Shown here piece after piece: positions 36,997-46,370 of a DNA stretch of 64,000 nt (the stretch's first letter is position 1; each line of letters begins with the position of its first letter). The stretch covers positions 124,001-188,000 of the forward strand of contig CBFFRP010000432.1 of assembly GCA_965644295.1 (NCBI GenBank), given 5' to 3'. The notes under the pieces were generated by a model, which searched no databases, was not told the origin of the DNA, and was given only the letters and a program-made list of their open reading frames with translations. This DNA comes from Paraphysomonas bandaiensis. Its lineage: Eukaryota; Chrysophyceae. Made by a program: the position numbers and the translations under genes.

Positions 36997-37383
36997 ATGT
37001 CCATATACAGGAAGGAAGCAGCGCGGTCGCTGATCAGATATGTATCCAAGATCGAGATGTTTGGCAATATTCATGACCCCACTGCTGTCAGTGTGTTTGA
37101 GTTGGGACGACAAATGAGTAGTAAGCATTTGAAGAAAGCTAACCCTAAACTAGTGGTTGACTTTAATTACATGGAGAAACCCGACACAGGCTACGTCAAA
37201 GTCACTTATGCTAATGGAGAGGTGTTCGAAGTTGACACTGCGCCCTTTTCATGTGCAGAACTGCGATCTGAAATATTTGATGTGGCGAATAATGTAGAAT
37301 ATGAGTTTGAAGTTTCTGGCAATAATCCTATTGCTGGTGATGATGATGATGACATTATTAGGAGGGGAGGAAAGAAAAAATAA
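36997..37383 (+). CDS. Mitochondrial large-subunit ribosomal protein mL53 (yeast MRPL44)
   Basis: Intronless, 128 aa. The short basic start MSIYRKEAARSLIRYVSKIE is followed by the L51/S25/CI-B8-type thioredoxin-like fold. The segment VVDFNYMEKPDTGYVKVTYA with GEVFEVDTAPFSCAELRSEI closely follows the fungal mL53 pattern (KVTY-K-EV-VDTS ... EL). The protein ends in an Asp run and a basic tail (DDDDDIIRRGGKKK). mL53 is a eukaryote-specific mitoribosome protein on the large subunit near bL12m (family knowledge). Identification rests on pattern memory, so it is moderately confident. Confidence 0.75.
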   Translation: MSIYRKEAARSLIRYVSKIEMFGNIHDPTAVSVFELGRQMSSKHLKKANPKLVVDFNYMEKPDTGYVKVTYANGEVFEVDTAPFSCAELRSEIFDVANNVEYEFEVSGNNPIAGDDDDDIIRRGGKKK

Positions 37384-37884
37384 ATAAAGTAATTCTTAGC
37401 GTAAATTTAAAGTCGCGATATGCTGAAATAGCAAGGCAATGTAATATATAGCACTATGATTATAGGTGGGGTTCCAGTGCTAAACTTATGATGCTATAAT
37501 ATTAAGCTTTGGCTGCTTGAATTTTGAAAATGTGTGCATGCGTAATACTCGTTGGGTTTTTACATCGAATGTAGCAATTACGACGCCGAGGACAATAATG
37601 CTTTCTTGTACTAATGATCATAAAGTGGCATTTAATTACACATTTCATTAAATAAATCTCACCAAGCCGGTTGTAGTGGTGTACTACATATATCGAATGC
37701 GAATAACTATAGAATCTATTTTTCCCTGCCACAGATAACTCACTACAATATATATAGTTCTCTGGCCCAGATCAGGATAGATTATAGATGACTCACGCTG
37801 TATCCACTATGTTCGTTTCTTGCTTCAAAGAGTGGAGCTATTATTAAAGTTTTGAAGAAAAAATATGAAATTGCCCTCTACGAA

Positions 37885-38390
37885 GTCGGACTCGCACCTT
37901 TTCGTGGTGTTCTGGGGGATAAGTACCGGAGATATTTCTCCGGGAAGCTAATGTGAGCCGCATATACAGTCAGCAGATATTCTTCTGCCCACTCATAGCC
38001 AAATGCTTGTGTGGTACAAGGGACACCAATAAATGTTACTTGTGTAGACCTCTTTGGGCCTTGACGAATAAACAGGCATCGTCAGCAGATATTCTTCTGC
38101 CCACTCATAGCCAAATGCTTGTGTGGTACAAGGGACACCAATAAGTGTTACTTGTGTAGACATCTTTGAGCCTTAACGAATAAACAGGCATCCGGGAAAT
38201 TGGCCCACCTCAAGGGCATCCGGGACAGGGCCCACCTGAAAGCTAACCGGGGTATTGGGCTGCCTGCTGAAGTCAAGCATCCGTGATGTTCACCTTTAGG
38301 ACTCAAATACCTGAAGTTAGCATAATATGTCAGGTATATCAACATTCTGCTTGCTCAAGGCGTTTGCTTTGAGCGATAGAGCGGAGGTAG
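37885..38390 (+). repeat. Dispersed repeat, copy 4, with internal duplication
   Basis: Matches the left half of the 24117-24600 copy (caccttttcgtggtgttctg, gggataagtaccggag, atatttctccggga) and ends with caggtatatcaacattctgc and gagcgatagagcgga as in copy 1. It stops before the cgcctattgc tail. Overall similarity to the 24-kb copy is high, so the family is fairly young. Confidence 0.8.
37969..38192 (+). repeat. 112-bp tandem duplication inside the dispersed repeat
   Basis: Two copies, 37969-38080 and 38081-38192, each from gtcagcagatattcttctgc to aataaacaggcatc, differing at a few positions. The 24-kb copy has only one, so the duplication arose in this copy. Confidence 0.9.
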
Positions 38391-38499
38391 AATATGGAAG
38401 AAATTAGTAAAAAATATTATAAATAATACTTTTCATACTGTTATTATCTTCATAGTTACTTATTGTGCATAGTTATACCCTTTTCCAACCATCATCAAA

Positions 38500-38552
38500 A
38501 ATTTCACCAGGTTTTACATCAAAACCCAGGTTTTGGTATTACCTCGACTTTA
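38500..38552 (+). repeat. Second dispersed repeat, copy A
   Basis: aatttcaccaggtttt then ccaggttttggtattacctc and gacttta. A 27-bp core is identical to the copy at 40140-40167. Confidence 0.75.
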
Positions 38553-39509
38553 AAACAAGTTAATAGCGCCATAATGTGGCTTGTCAGTGTCTTACACCAC
38601 AACGAAATTGAAAATACAGTAGCTGTTAAAATATAACTTTTGTAGGGAAAGTACTGGTGTGGGTGATTGATGTACTGCCACAATAGCATTACTACAGCAT
38701 TGCGACGTTGCTAGCTCTCCTAATATATAATCAAGCAAACACATGTCTTACAACTCCACCTTAAAACAACATAATATATATTAATAAAAATACTGTACAT
38801 ACGCCATTGATGCAAGAAGGAATACACAGGGAATATCATATTGAATTTCACCTGCGGAAGATATTCTGTTTGAGTGTGGCTTTGAGTGTGGCTTAGAATG
38901 TAAGCACATCAATATACATGCAATAATATAAACACAGCATTGTCTTTAAATTTTTACTTATAAATAATCTTTTAATTTGCCTCTACTTGTAATTCTTTGT
39001 AAAATGTGAATTAGGGTAACTTGTTCAGTTTTGCTGTTTGTGAACAATTAAAAGCTGTAGCTTCCAAGATATTTGAATTATATCCGTAACTTAAAGAATA
39101 CAGTAGTAGCTAACTGTATTATGAGAACCAATAATAATATGATAGTCATTGTAGTGACTGTACAAGATAGTGACGATGTAAGATCGTACTAGAAATGGTT
39201 GGTGTAGTAGAGATAAAAAGAGTTGGTGAACGTCAATGAATGAAGTATGGTATCTCTTATAATTATATAATATTCTATATAAGTGTTTATCAAGGTCTTA
39301 CTACTAATAGAATGTCAATTTCTAACATAATTGGCCTGGCATTGATCTATACGCACTATCTTTGTGTACTAAAAATATGTGTAGCTAATGATATGCGCAT
39401 TCACAAAAAAACAGTGTAAAAAAACACAAATAATCGACAGCGACTATAATTACATTGTACTAGCACGCTGTGTACTGTGTACTATCGTGTACTGTACTAA
39501 GTCTTGAGT

Positions 39510-39570
39510 ACACTTTCATATTGAAGGTCTTATTATTAGCAATAGGCGTTAAAAGTCAGCACCAGTGTAG
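39510..39570 (-). repeat. Reverse-oriented tail fragment of the dispersed repeat
   Basis: Read on the minus strand it contains taacgcctattgctaataat followed by a gacctt-caatatg stretch, matching the right end of copy 2 (about 2505-2540). Confidence 0.65.
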
Positions 39571-39685
39571 TAGCTAGAAGAAAAATAGTCAAGCTAGACA
39601 GACGTTTACCTGTTACTAATTAGTACACACTCTATTGTTCTACGATTTAACGCTACGAGCAGGGTAAGTAATACTGTTCATAAAG

Positions 39686-39964
39686 ATGGTGACGGGGTCG
39701 TATGTCGTATATATGCGGTATTGTTCTGATTATTGTTGTGCGTTGTTACTATACACTGTACTAACTGCTTATGATCCTTCACCTGCTTATGATCCTCCAC
39801 CTACTAGCAATGTGCCCCCAGCGGCTGTTGCCGCGTCGTTTCCGAGCATAGGTACTAATACTACTGTAAGTAGTAGTGGTAAAGATAGCTATATGCGTAT
39901 GCAATGTATCCGAAATCAGGCTATTCGGTTGGAGCGTTTGCAGTCTCAAGCGAAGCAGATGTAG
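39686..39964 (+). CDS. Weak hypothetical frame, 92 aa
   Basis: Hydrophobic Cys/Tyr-rich start, then a Pro/Ser/Thr-rich middle (AYDPSPAYDPPPTS) and a basic end. The composition is slightly more protein-like than the surrounding DNA, but there is no domain, and repeats surround it. Could be a fragment or chance. Confidence 0.2.
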   Translation: MVTGSYVVYMRYCSDYCCALLLYTVLTAYDPSPAYDPPPTSNVPPAAVAASFPSIGTNTTVSSSGKDSYMRMQCIRNQAIRLERLQSQAKQM

Positions 39965-40119
39965 CTATATGAGAATATGATAGTACAAAACACAAGTAGC
40001 AGGGCCAATTGGTAACGCAATAAATACTGCTAATAACAACTATACTTGCGACTTTTTCTTTATCTTTAACCTCGCAGATACAAATTACAGTAAAATAATA
40101 ACTCAATACTTATATATGA

Positions 40120-40167
40120 AACCTGGTGAAATTGCTTTACCAGGTTTTGGTATTACCTCGACTTTTA
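40120..40167 (+). repeat. Second dispersed repeat, copy B
   Basis: cctggtgaaattgctttaccagg forms a short stem-loop and continues into the shared core ending tattacctcgactttta. The preceding cctggtgaaatt is the inverse of the aatttcaccagg that precedes the core of copy A. Confidence 0.75.
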
Positions 40168-41102
40168 TAAGATATTATTGACCTGCACTACAATCTGTCA
40201 AGTATCACAGACTACGCTCTGGACACTACATTGCACTAATATAGTGTGCATATTGAGCTGTATAGTAGTGTACTCTTCCATACTGCTGTAGTACTGTAGC
40301 TAGCTGTCTGCACAGTCTACACACCTCCAGTGTAGTGCTTTCACTCTAATGACAGCCAACCCTCTGTACGGGGATGATAACAACGCTTTGTATATTTCAA
40401 CGCTTTGATAACAACAACTCCTGTTGTTGTAGTTTTGTAGATTCTATATTTCATTGCTAAACAGAATACAGGATAGCTAATAGCGATACACGTTAACAAG
40501 CTAGAAGTATGTAAAGGATTAGGTTTTAGTCAATAGTATTACTGTTGGTTGTTGGTATTGAGAATAGTGCAGCAAATGGTATTCTACCAAGGCCAAAACA
40601 AGTTATTGTAAATTTTAACATCGAATTTGTGACATATATCATATTTTTTAACACAAACTAACACTAAATGATCAAAGTTTAGCATATATAAGTAGTTTTA
40701 TCGTTCCGCATCTGGTAGTGTACTGTACGAACTATTTCATGAGTGTTAAACAATGAATGTACTAACAAGGGAAGTAAAATACCCTGAAGACTCAAGACAC
40801 ATTGGAATATCACTATTTATAGATTGTTTCTCAGAACAGAAAAGCTAGAGGTTGTTAGAATATAGAATATGCACCCAAGAGTGAGAATGCTCAAGGATAT
40901 ATCACTGACGTCGGATGCATTCTTATTCCATGGAGAGATACTATCTTTGGTTGGGCTACCTAATATCGATGTGACTAATATTGCCAGTCAACAATGCACT
41001 TATATTATTAATATCGATATACCTACGAGTTAAAGAGTATGCTCGAAAAATTGCCATAATTTATACAAATGCAAAACAAGTCACATAAAAGTCACGTAAT
41101 GG

Positions 41103-44100
41103 CTAAAACACAAACGACTTCGGTGCATGTGCCCCTCCTGCAGCTAGTAACTTTCGAGTCACACTTTCTTCTGTAAGTTCCGCGAGCGAGTCTTCTACAG
41201 AAAACTCCACGTGAACCCCCGATAGAAACGACTGAATATGACGCTTCATATGTGACATATGGGCACGCAGTTTCATCGGGAGGTTTGGATTGATAAAATA
41301 TACTGCAACAAACTTTGATCTGCGGAACGCCTCGTCCACTCCAATAACACGAAAGTAAACAACCGAAGGTAAGTCGGTCGACGTACATTGACGTGAATGA
41401 TACGATTGGTCTAAAGCAGTTGAAGTGGCAGCACATGCGCTACCTATCTGCCCAACCCACTCTGTCATCTCGCTAAGACCATGACCCCCTTTCCCTACTA
41501 GTTCCAACCTGTTGGAGGTACAATCTAACCGCATCCCCACCCAATTTGTATCCGACTCCGGATTTTGCATATCCATGGAGGCTTGTACGCAACTCCGACT
41601 AACAGTTAGTGTCCCTATCGTCATATCTTCACAAGGTCGACTATTACTATTAATTTTTGAGTGATTGAGAGGTCGCTTAACGCCATTGAGGCTAGCATGT
41701 GCTACATTTTGTTCACCGTTAATATGAATTGTATTTTTCAAGGCTTGTTCTGAACTGATATTCAGAAGAGAGCGTGACTGCGAAGTTCCACTAGCCCTCA
41801 TACGTGCCCGGACACGGGCAATTTCACTCTCAAGTACTTCGGTCGCCGACTCCTCTCTAGAGTTGTTTCCATGTCCATAACCTGTTGATTTCCGCAGAGA
41901 ACTCTGCACGGAAGTCTTCGGTGAATTTGTGCCGACGGAAGTTTCCTGACGCAAACGGGATGCCTTAATCACAGTTCTCGACTCAGCAGCCCTCACTAGA
42001 GCATCATGCTTCAAAGCGATTTCTCTTTCACGCGCTAGTAAAGCTGCTGTGGTACGACGTGCCTCCTCCACATTTCTGCACAAATCAAGAAGAACAGAAA
42101 AAAGTGATGCCGACGCCGAGGTCTCGTTAGAATCTGATGATACCATTCCAAGGAATCGATTGAGTAGGTTATACACATGTCGTACTCGTGTAACTTCGCC
42201 AGATAGCATTTGTTCCAGTAGAGCCTCTGCAGATGTCATGAATGAGCCCATCTTCTCTTCAAAAAAATCATCTGGTAGCTTTCCATCTTTGCGCCTCTTG
42301 TTAATGTTCAACAGCGACGTCCTGGTCATTTTAATAGAGTTCAACCGCTTCTTTAAAAGAGTGATGGCACCATCGACGCGGTGAAAATTCACTTTGGCTG
42401 CCTTTGCACATGGGGCAAGAGACCTTAAGAGTGAGTCGATGACAGAAGTGTCTTCAGAATCCAAATGATTCACGACGAAGCGCATCAGGTTAGTCTTGAG
42501 GTCACCGGACTTGATGTAAGACAATTTCGGGAGAAAGCTAATGTCAAATCCTATAGCAGAGCCTCTAGAAGACCCACAGTTCATGACATTCCCAAATTTC
42601 AGCACAACTCTTATAAATACTGCTAGCGCACTGGAATTAGCAACTGACAGGATAGCATGAGTAAGATCACCCAATTGCGACAGTACATCCTCTACGCCAG
42701 CCTCAAACTCAAGCCGAGCTTTCATCGCCTCTATACGTTTTGTAAACAACGGTACCGATTGTATGTCGTAAAAGAAACGTTCACATACAGCAAGCAAATC
42801 AGGATCCCCATCATAAGGCGCAATGCTCTCCATATCATCGCCGGTGGGAGCGCATTCAAGTAACGATTGCACACGCTCCGGCGTCAAGAACTCCTCATCT
42901 AAGCGCAAAACGGCAGTTTTTATGAACTCATTTGACTTATTCATCTGGCGTAGCTTTATAGCTACGTTATTGAAACGCCTCTGATCCATAAAAGTCAATG
43001 ATCCTTTCTTCAATTTTCCACCAATAGCCCCCACAGCCTGACCGATCCGCTCCTCTTCCGTCAGCTCACGTATAGTGATCGTCTTCGTGAATACTTCGCG
43101 GAGAGAATCTAATACGCCTTCAGATAGATAATTTGATCCCATTTTATCAATATCACCTGCAGCAGGCACTGCTGGGTCAAAAATGGTACCTTCACAATCA
43201 GCAACAGGCTCCCAGTAGCACTGACGCATTTGATATACAACTTTCACAGAAGAATTGGAGGATACAGTCATATCAGTAACACCACGATCTGAAGTAACGT
43301 CGGTACAACTCTCGTCGCCGCAATTCTCATTACTACTTTCCGTCTTTTGTGCTCTACTCTGTATAAGACTTGCCACTGGATTCACTTTCTTGCCACTATC
43401 TTCACTACTACTTTCCGTCTTTTGTGCTTTACTTTGTATAAGACTAGCCACTGGATTCACTTTCTTGTCGCTCGCGTCACTATCCTCACCACTAGCTGCC
43501 GTCTTTTGTGCTCTACTTTGTATAAGACTAGCCACTGGATTCACTTTCTTGTCGCTCGCGTCACTACCCTCTTGCTGCTGTGCTCTACTTTGTATAAGAC
43601 TTGCCACTGGATTCACTTTCTTGTCGCTCGCGTCACTATCCTCACCACTAGCTGCCGTCTTTTGTGCTCTACTTTGTATAAGACTTGCCACTGGATTCAC
43701 TTTCTTGTCGCTCGCGTCACTACCCTCTTGCTGCTGTGCTCTACTCTGTATAAGACTAGCCACTGGATTCACTTTCTTGCCACTATCCTCACCACTAGCT
43801 GCCGTCGTCTGTGCTCTACTCTGTATAAGACTTGCCACTGGATTCACTTTCTTGTCGCTCGCGTCACTACCCTCTTGCTGCTGTGCTCTACTTTGTATAA
43901 GACTTGCCACTGGATTCACTTTCTTGTCGCTCGCGTCACTACCCTCTTGCTGCTGTGCTCTACTCTGTATAAGTCTTGCCACTGGATTCACTTTCTTGCC
44001 ACTATCCTCACCACTAGCTGCCGTCGTCTGTGCTCTACTCTGTATAAGACTAGCCACTGGATTCACTTTCTTGTCGCTCGCGTCACTACCCTCTTGCTGC

Positions 44101-45725
44101 TGTGCTCTACTCTGTATAAGACTTGCGACTGGATTCACTTTCTTGCCACTATCCTCACCACTAGCTGCCGTCGTCTGTGCTCTACTCTGTATAAGACTTG
44201 CCACTGGATTCACTTTCTTGTCGCTCGTGTCACTACCCTCTTGCTGCTGTGCTCTACTTTGTATAAGACTTGCCACTGGATTCACTTTCTTGTCACTCGC
44301 GTCACTGCCCTCTTGCTGCTGTGCTCTACTTTGTATAAGACTAGCCACTGGATTCACTTTCTTGCCACTATCCTCACCACTATTTTCCGTCTTCTGTGCT
44401 CTACTCTGTATAAGACTAGCCTCTGGATTCACTTTCTTGCCACTATCCTCACCACTAGCTGCCGTCTTTTGTGCTCTGCTTTGTATAAGACTTGCCACTG
44501 GATTCACTTTCTTGCCACTATCCTCACCACTACTTTCCGTCTTTTGTGCTCTACTCTGTATAAGACTAGCCTCTGGATTGACTGTCTTGTTGTTATCACA
44601 CACTTGGCTACTAGAGATACTTATTTCTTTGGTTTCTTTTGGTTTTGTCATGGCGTGGCGTGTCTCAGTAGTGGTAGCTGCGGGAGATGACGGCGAGGAT
44701 GAGATTTTTTTTTGCGATTGATCATTGTCAGAACTGAAATTAGAAGTTGTACACACATTCTTCAGTAAATGAGATGCAAGCTCACACATACAGGCCACAA
44801 GTAACAGTTTAGAGAGTGTCTTGGTGCCTGGTTTGTCTATTGTGTCCAACGATATGTTGTTCCATATTATAGGGAGAGATTCCATACCTCCTACCTGGAT
44901 AACAAGAGGAGCATGCATTGATTTAGATAACACAGTTCTTAATTTAATAAGATCCTCTAGAGGGGGACATAGATGGCAATTTAAGACTTCTGTCACCCAA
45001 GATGGAAGGGAGCAGTCGATGCTACCACTGCAAGAAGGTACTGACAAGGGCATGGATGAATCCTGAGGGGACAATGAATGGATGAATGAAGCTAATTCAT
45101 ACCATATACTCTTCCCATCAAAGTCAAATTCAGAGCTATCGCCTAACCACTCACTAGGCGGGTGAGGTTGACCTCCTATTGTAGATCTAGAGAGCAGCAT
45201 TAATTCTGTTTCAGAAGTCTTGACGTCGGTTGTCTCCACAAGAGAATGGATATCTTCACGACACGTAAAATCAATACTTACAGAAGACGGTTCAATACCA
45301 ACGGAGCTTAGGCAAGATAACACATATTGTACATTCAACTCCTCAGGTTGCGAAAGGGACATGGTGTAAATACTGCCTTGAAAATAATTGCTGAGGGCAG
45401 ACTTGTGCATCGATACTCTCGCACGTTTCATGCCCGCAACATCATCCCCGACATATGAAAAAAATACATGCCGTCGAATAGAATCATGATACACAACAAA
45501 AGCTCCATAGTAGACACTATCTGGATTCAAGTATTGGATCATATCCACAACTAAATTCCCACTTTGAAAGAAAACAACTTCCTTCGAGCTGCTGTAGTGT
45601 GCCAGCAACCACTGAATCTCTCCTGATTTCATGCTCTCCCAGTTTGATAACAATAGCGGACAAGATAAATCCACATCAGATGTTCTCTTTATCTGATATA
45701 ACTGAGCTGCTCCTCCCACTAACAT
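41103..45725 (-). CDS. Formin (FH2) flanked by two coactosin-like ADF-H domains, with 17 internal repeats
   Basis: One uninterrupted frame of 1540 aa from MLVGGAAQ (a further in-frame Met lies at 45782). N-terminal residues about 20-160 resemble coactosin/ADF-H: IQWLLAHYSSSKEVVFFQSG, YYGAFVVYHDSIRRHVFFSY, VGDDVAGMKRARVSMHKSAL. A linker leads to 17 copies of a 24-28 residue unit with core KKVNPVASLIQSRAQ (about residues 375-810). FH2 follows (about 835-1260) with hallmarks FMDQRRFNNVAIKLRQM and GNVMNCGSSRGSAIGFDISF. The last about 130 residues form a second coactosin-like domain: FRRSKFVAVYF ... LRAHMSHMKRHIQSFL ... VEFSVEDSLAEL ... LLAAGGAH, matching coactosin up to its AGGA end. No polyproline FH1, GBD/FH3 or DAD is seen. 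FH2 dimers nucleate and processively elongate actin filaments; ADF-H/coactosin binds F-actin (family knowledge). Because FH1 normally delivers profilin-actin, elongation here must be supported differently, which is inference. Confidence 0.92.
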   Translation of the reverse strand: MLVGGAAQLYQIKRTSDVDLSCPLLLSNWESMKSGEIQWLLAHYSSSKEVVFFQSGNLVVDMIQYLNPDSVYYGAFVVYHDSIRRHVFFSYVGDDVAGMKRARVSMHKSALSNYFQGSIYTMSLSQPEELNVQYVLSCLSSVGIEPSSVSIDFTCREDIHSLVETTDVKTSETELMLLSRSTIGGQPHPPSEWLGDSSEFDFDGKSIWYELASFIHSLSPQDSSMPLSVPSCSGSIDCSLPSWVTEVLNCHLCPPLEDLIKLRTVLSKSMHAPLVIQVGGMESLPIIWNNISLDTIDKPGTKTLSKLLLVACMCELASHLLKNVCTTSNFSSDNDQSQKKISSSPSSPAATTTETRHAMTKPKETKEISISSSQVCDNNKTVNPEASLIQSRAQKTESSGEDSGKKVNPVASLIQSRAQKTAASGEDSGKKVNPEASLIQSRAQKTENSGEDSGKKVNPVASLIQSRAQQQEGSDASDKKVNPVASLIQSRAQQQEGSDTSDKKVNPVASLIQSRAQTTAASGEDSGKKVNPVASLIQSRAQQQEGSDASDKKVNPVASLIQSRAQTTAASGEDSGKKVNPVARLIQSRAQQQEGSDASDKKVNPVASLIQSRAQQQEGSDASDKKVNPVASLIQSRAQTTAASGEDSGKKVNPVASLIQSRAQQQEGSDASDKKVNPVASLIQSRAQKTAASGEDSDASDKKVNPVASLIQSRAQQQEGSDASDKKVNPVASLIQSRAQKTAASGEDSDASDKKVNPVASLIQSKAQKTESSSEDSGKKVNPVASLIQSRAQKTESSNENCGDESCTDVTSDRGVTDMTVSSNSSVKVVYQMRQCYWEPVADCEGTIFDPAVPAAGDIDKMGSNYLSEGVLDSLREVFTKTITIRELTEEERIGQAVGAIGGKLKKGSLTFMDQRRFNNVAIKLRQMNKSNEFIKTAVLRLDEEFLTPERVQSLLECAPTGDDMESIAPYDGDPDLLAVCERFFYDIQSVPLFTKRIEAMKARLEFEAGVEDVLSQLGDLTHAILSVANSSALAVFIRVVLKFGNVMNCGSSRGSAIGFDISFLPKLSYIKSGDLKTNLMRFVVNHLDSEDTSVIDSLLRSLAPCAKAAKVNFHRVDGAITLLKKRLNSIKMTRTSLLNINKRRKDGKLPDDFFEEKMGSFMTSAEALLEQMLSGEVTRVRHVYNLLNRFLGMVSSDSNETSASASLFSVLLDLCRNVEEARRTTAALLAREREIALKHDALVRAAESRTVIKASRLRQETSVGTNSPKTSVQSSLRKSTGYGHGNNSREESATEVLESEIARVRARMRASGTSQSRSLLNISSEQALKNTIHINGEQNVAHASLNGVKRPLNHSKINSNSRPCEDMTIGTLTVSRSCVQASMDMQNPESDTNWVGMRLDCTSNRLELVGKGGHGLSEMTEWVGQIGSACAATSTALDQSYHSRQCTSTDLPSVVYFRVIGVDEAFRRSKFVAVYFINPNLPMKLRAHMSHMKRHIQSFLSGVHVEFSVEDSLAELTEESVTRKLLAAGGAHAPKSFVF
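43300..44610 (-). repeat. Coding tandem repeat in the formin, 17 units of 72-84 bp
   Basis: The unit consensus is KKVNPVASLIQSRAQ plus a variable acidic linker, which comes in two main types: QQEGSDASD and KT(A/E)(A/S)SGEDSG. Linker types alternate in blocks, and two units have a fused longer linker, so the array evolves by unequal exchange. Only a few core substitutions are seen (VAS to EAS or VAR, SRA to SKA), suggesting selection on the core. Confidence 0.95.
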
Positions 45726-45782
45726 GACTTGGAATTGATGTGAATTAGGAATCAATAACTCACAGAGATAATGAATGCACAA

Positions 45783-46370
45783 ATAAATGCAATGAAATCA
45801 ATTGATCACACGTGCAAATGGTGAGTAGATCAAGGATATCAGGTATTCTATCAATTAGAAGTTTAGTGACTTGTGTGTTCTGACTGCCAGAGCAGCTAAT
45901 GCACTGTACAGTCCCATATATAGAGAGTCACACTGCTGCTGCATATATACCTACATACCTACCTACCTACATACATACATACATACACATACTCATACAG
46001 AGTTCGCAGTAGGAGGATCCTGATATACAGGATTGAGACTACACAGTACTACGAGATATATACAGTGGTCTCATATTTGTACTGCTCTACGTATATCAGG
46101 TCAAACAGTACAGTATACCTCTGTACAGTATATTCTTTCTTTGTACGTACGAACCGTAAGTCGCCAGAACTATTGGCTTTGGCTGGTACATGCAACAACA
46201 GCCAGTGGTATGGTGGATGGTGTGTATGGTACGCTGCAGTGTATACTCTGCTGTATGTGGACACCACTACCATATCTTTACCTTATAGTAACGTTACAGT
46301 GTTGCAGTCCATTGCATCATATCATCATAGTAGCAGTATATAGTAACTCTTTACAAACAAGAATTGCAAA
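45783..46370. promoter_or_regulatory. Shared upstream region of formin and elongase genes
   Basis: Contains a conspicuous (ctac)n/(atac)n tract at 45941-46000 and further tac/gtac words to about 46140. Probably a bidirectional promoter of about 590-640 bp. No specific element can be named. Confidence 0.45.

Larger units (their letters stand above)
37384..41102. other. Repeat-rich intergenic region between mL53 and the formin
   Basis: Holds the dispersed-repeat copy at 37885-38390, a tail fragment in reverse orientation at about 39510-39570 and a second repeat pair (38500-38552 and 40120-40167). Otherwise AT-rich. Only one weak frame (39686-39964) is worth noting. Confidence 0.55.

Noticed and set aside
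36621-37076. Overlapping open frames on both strands upstream of mL53
   Set aside because: Products of the acac/atac low-complexity tract; only the mL53 frame has family similarity.
43255-44721. Long plus-strand open frames (up to 488 codons) antisense to the formin repeats
   Set aside because: They exist because the coding tandem repeat happens to lack stops in antisense; the repeated LCIRLATGFTFL-like peptide is the mirror of KKVNPVASLIQSRAQ, and the minus-strand frame has FH2 and ADF-H domains.
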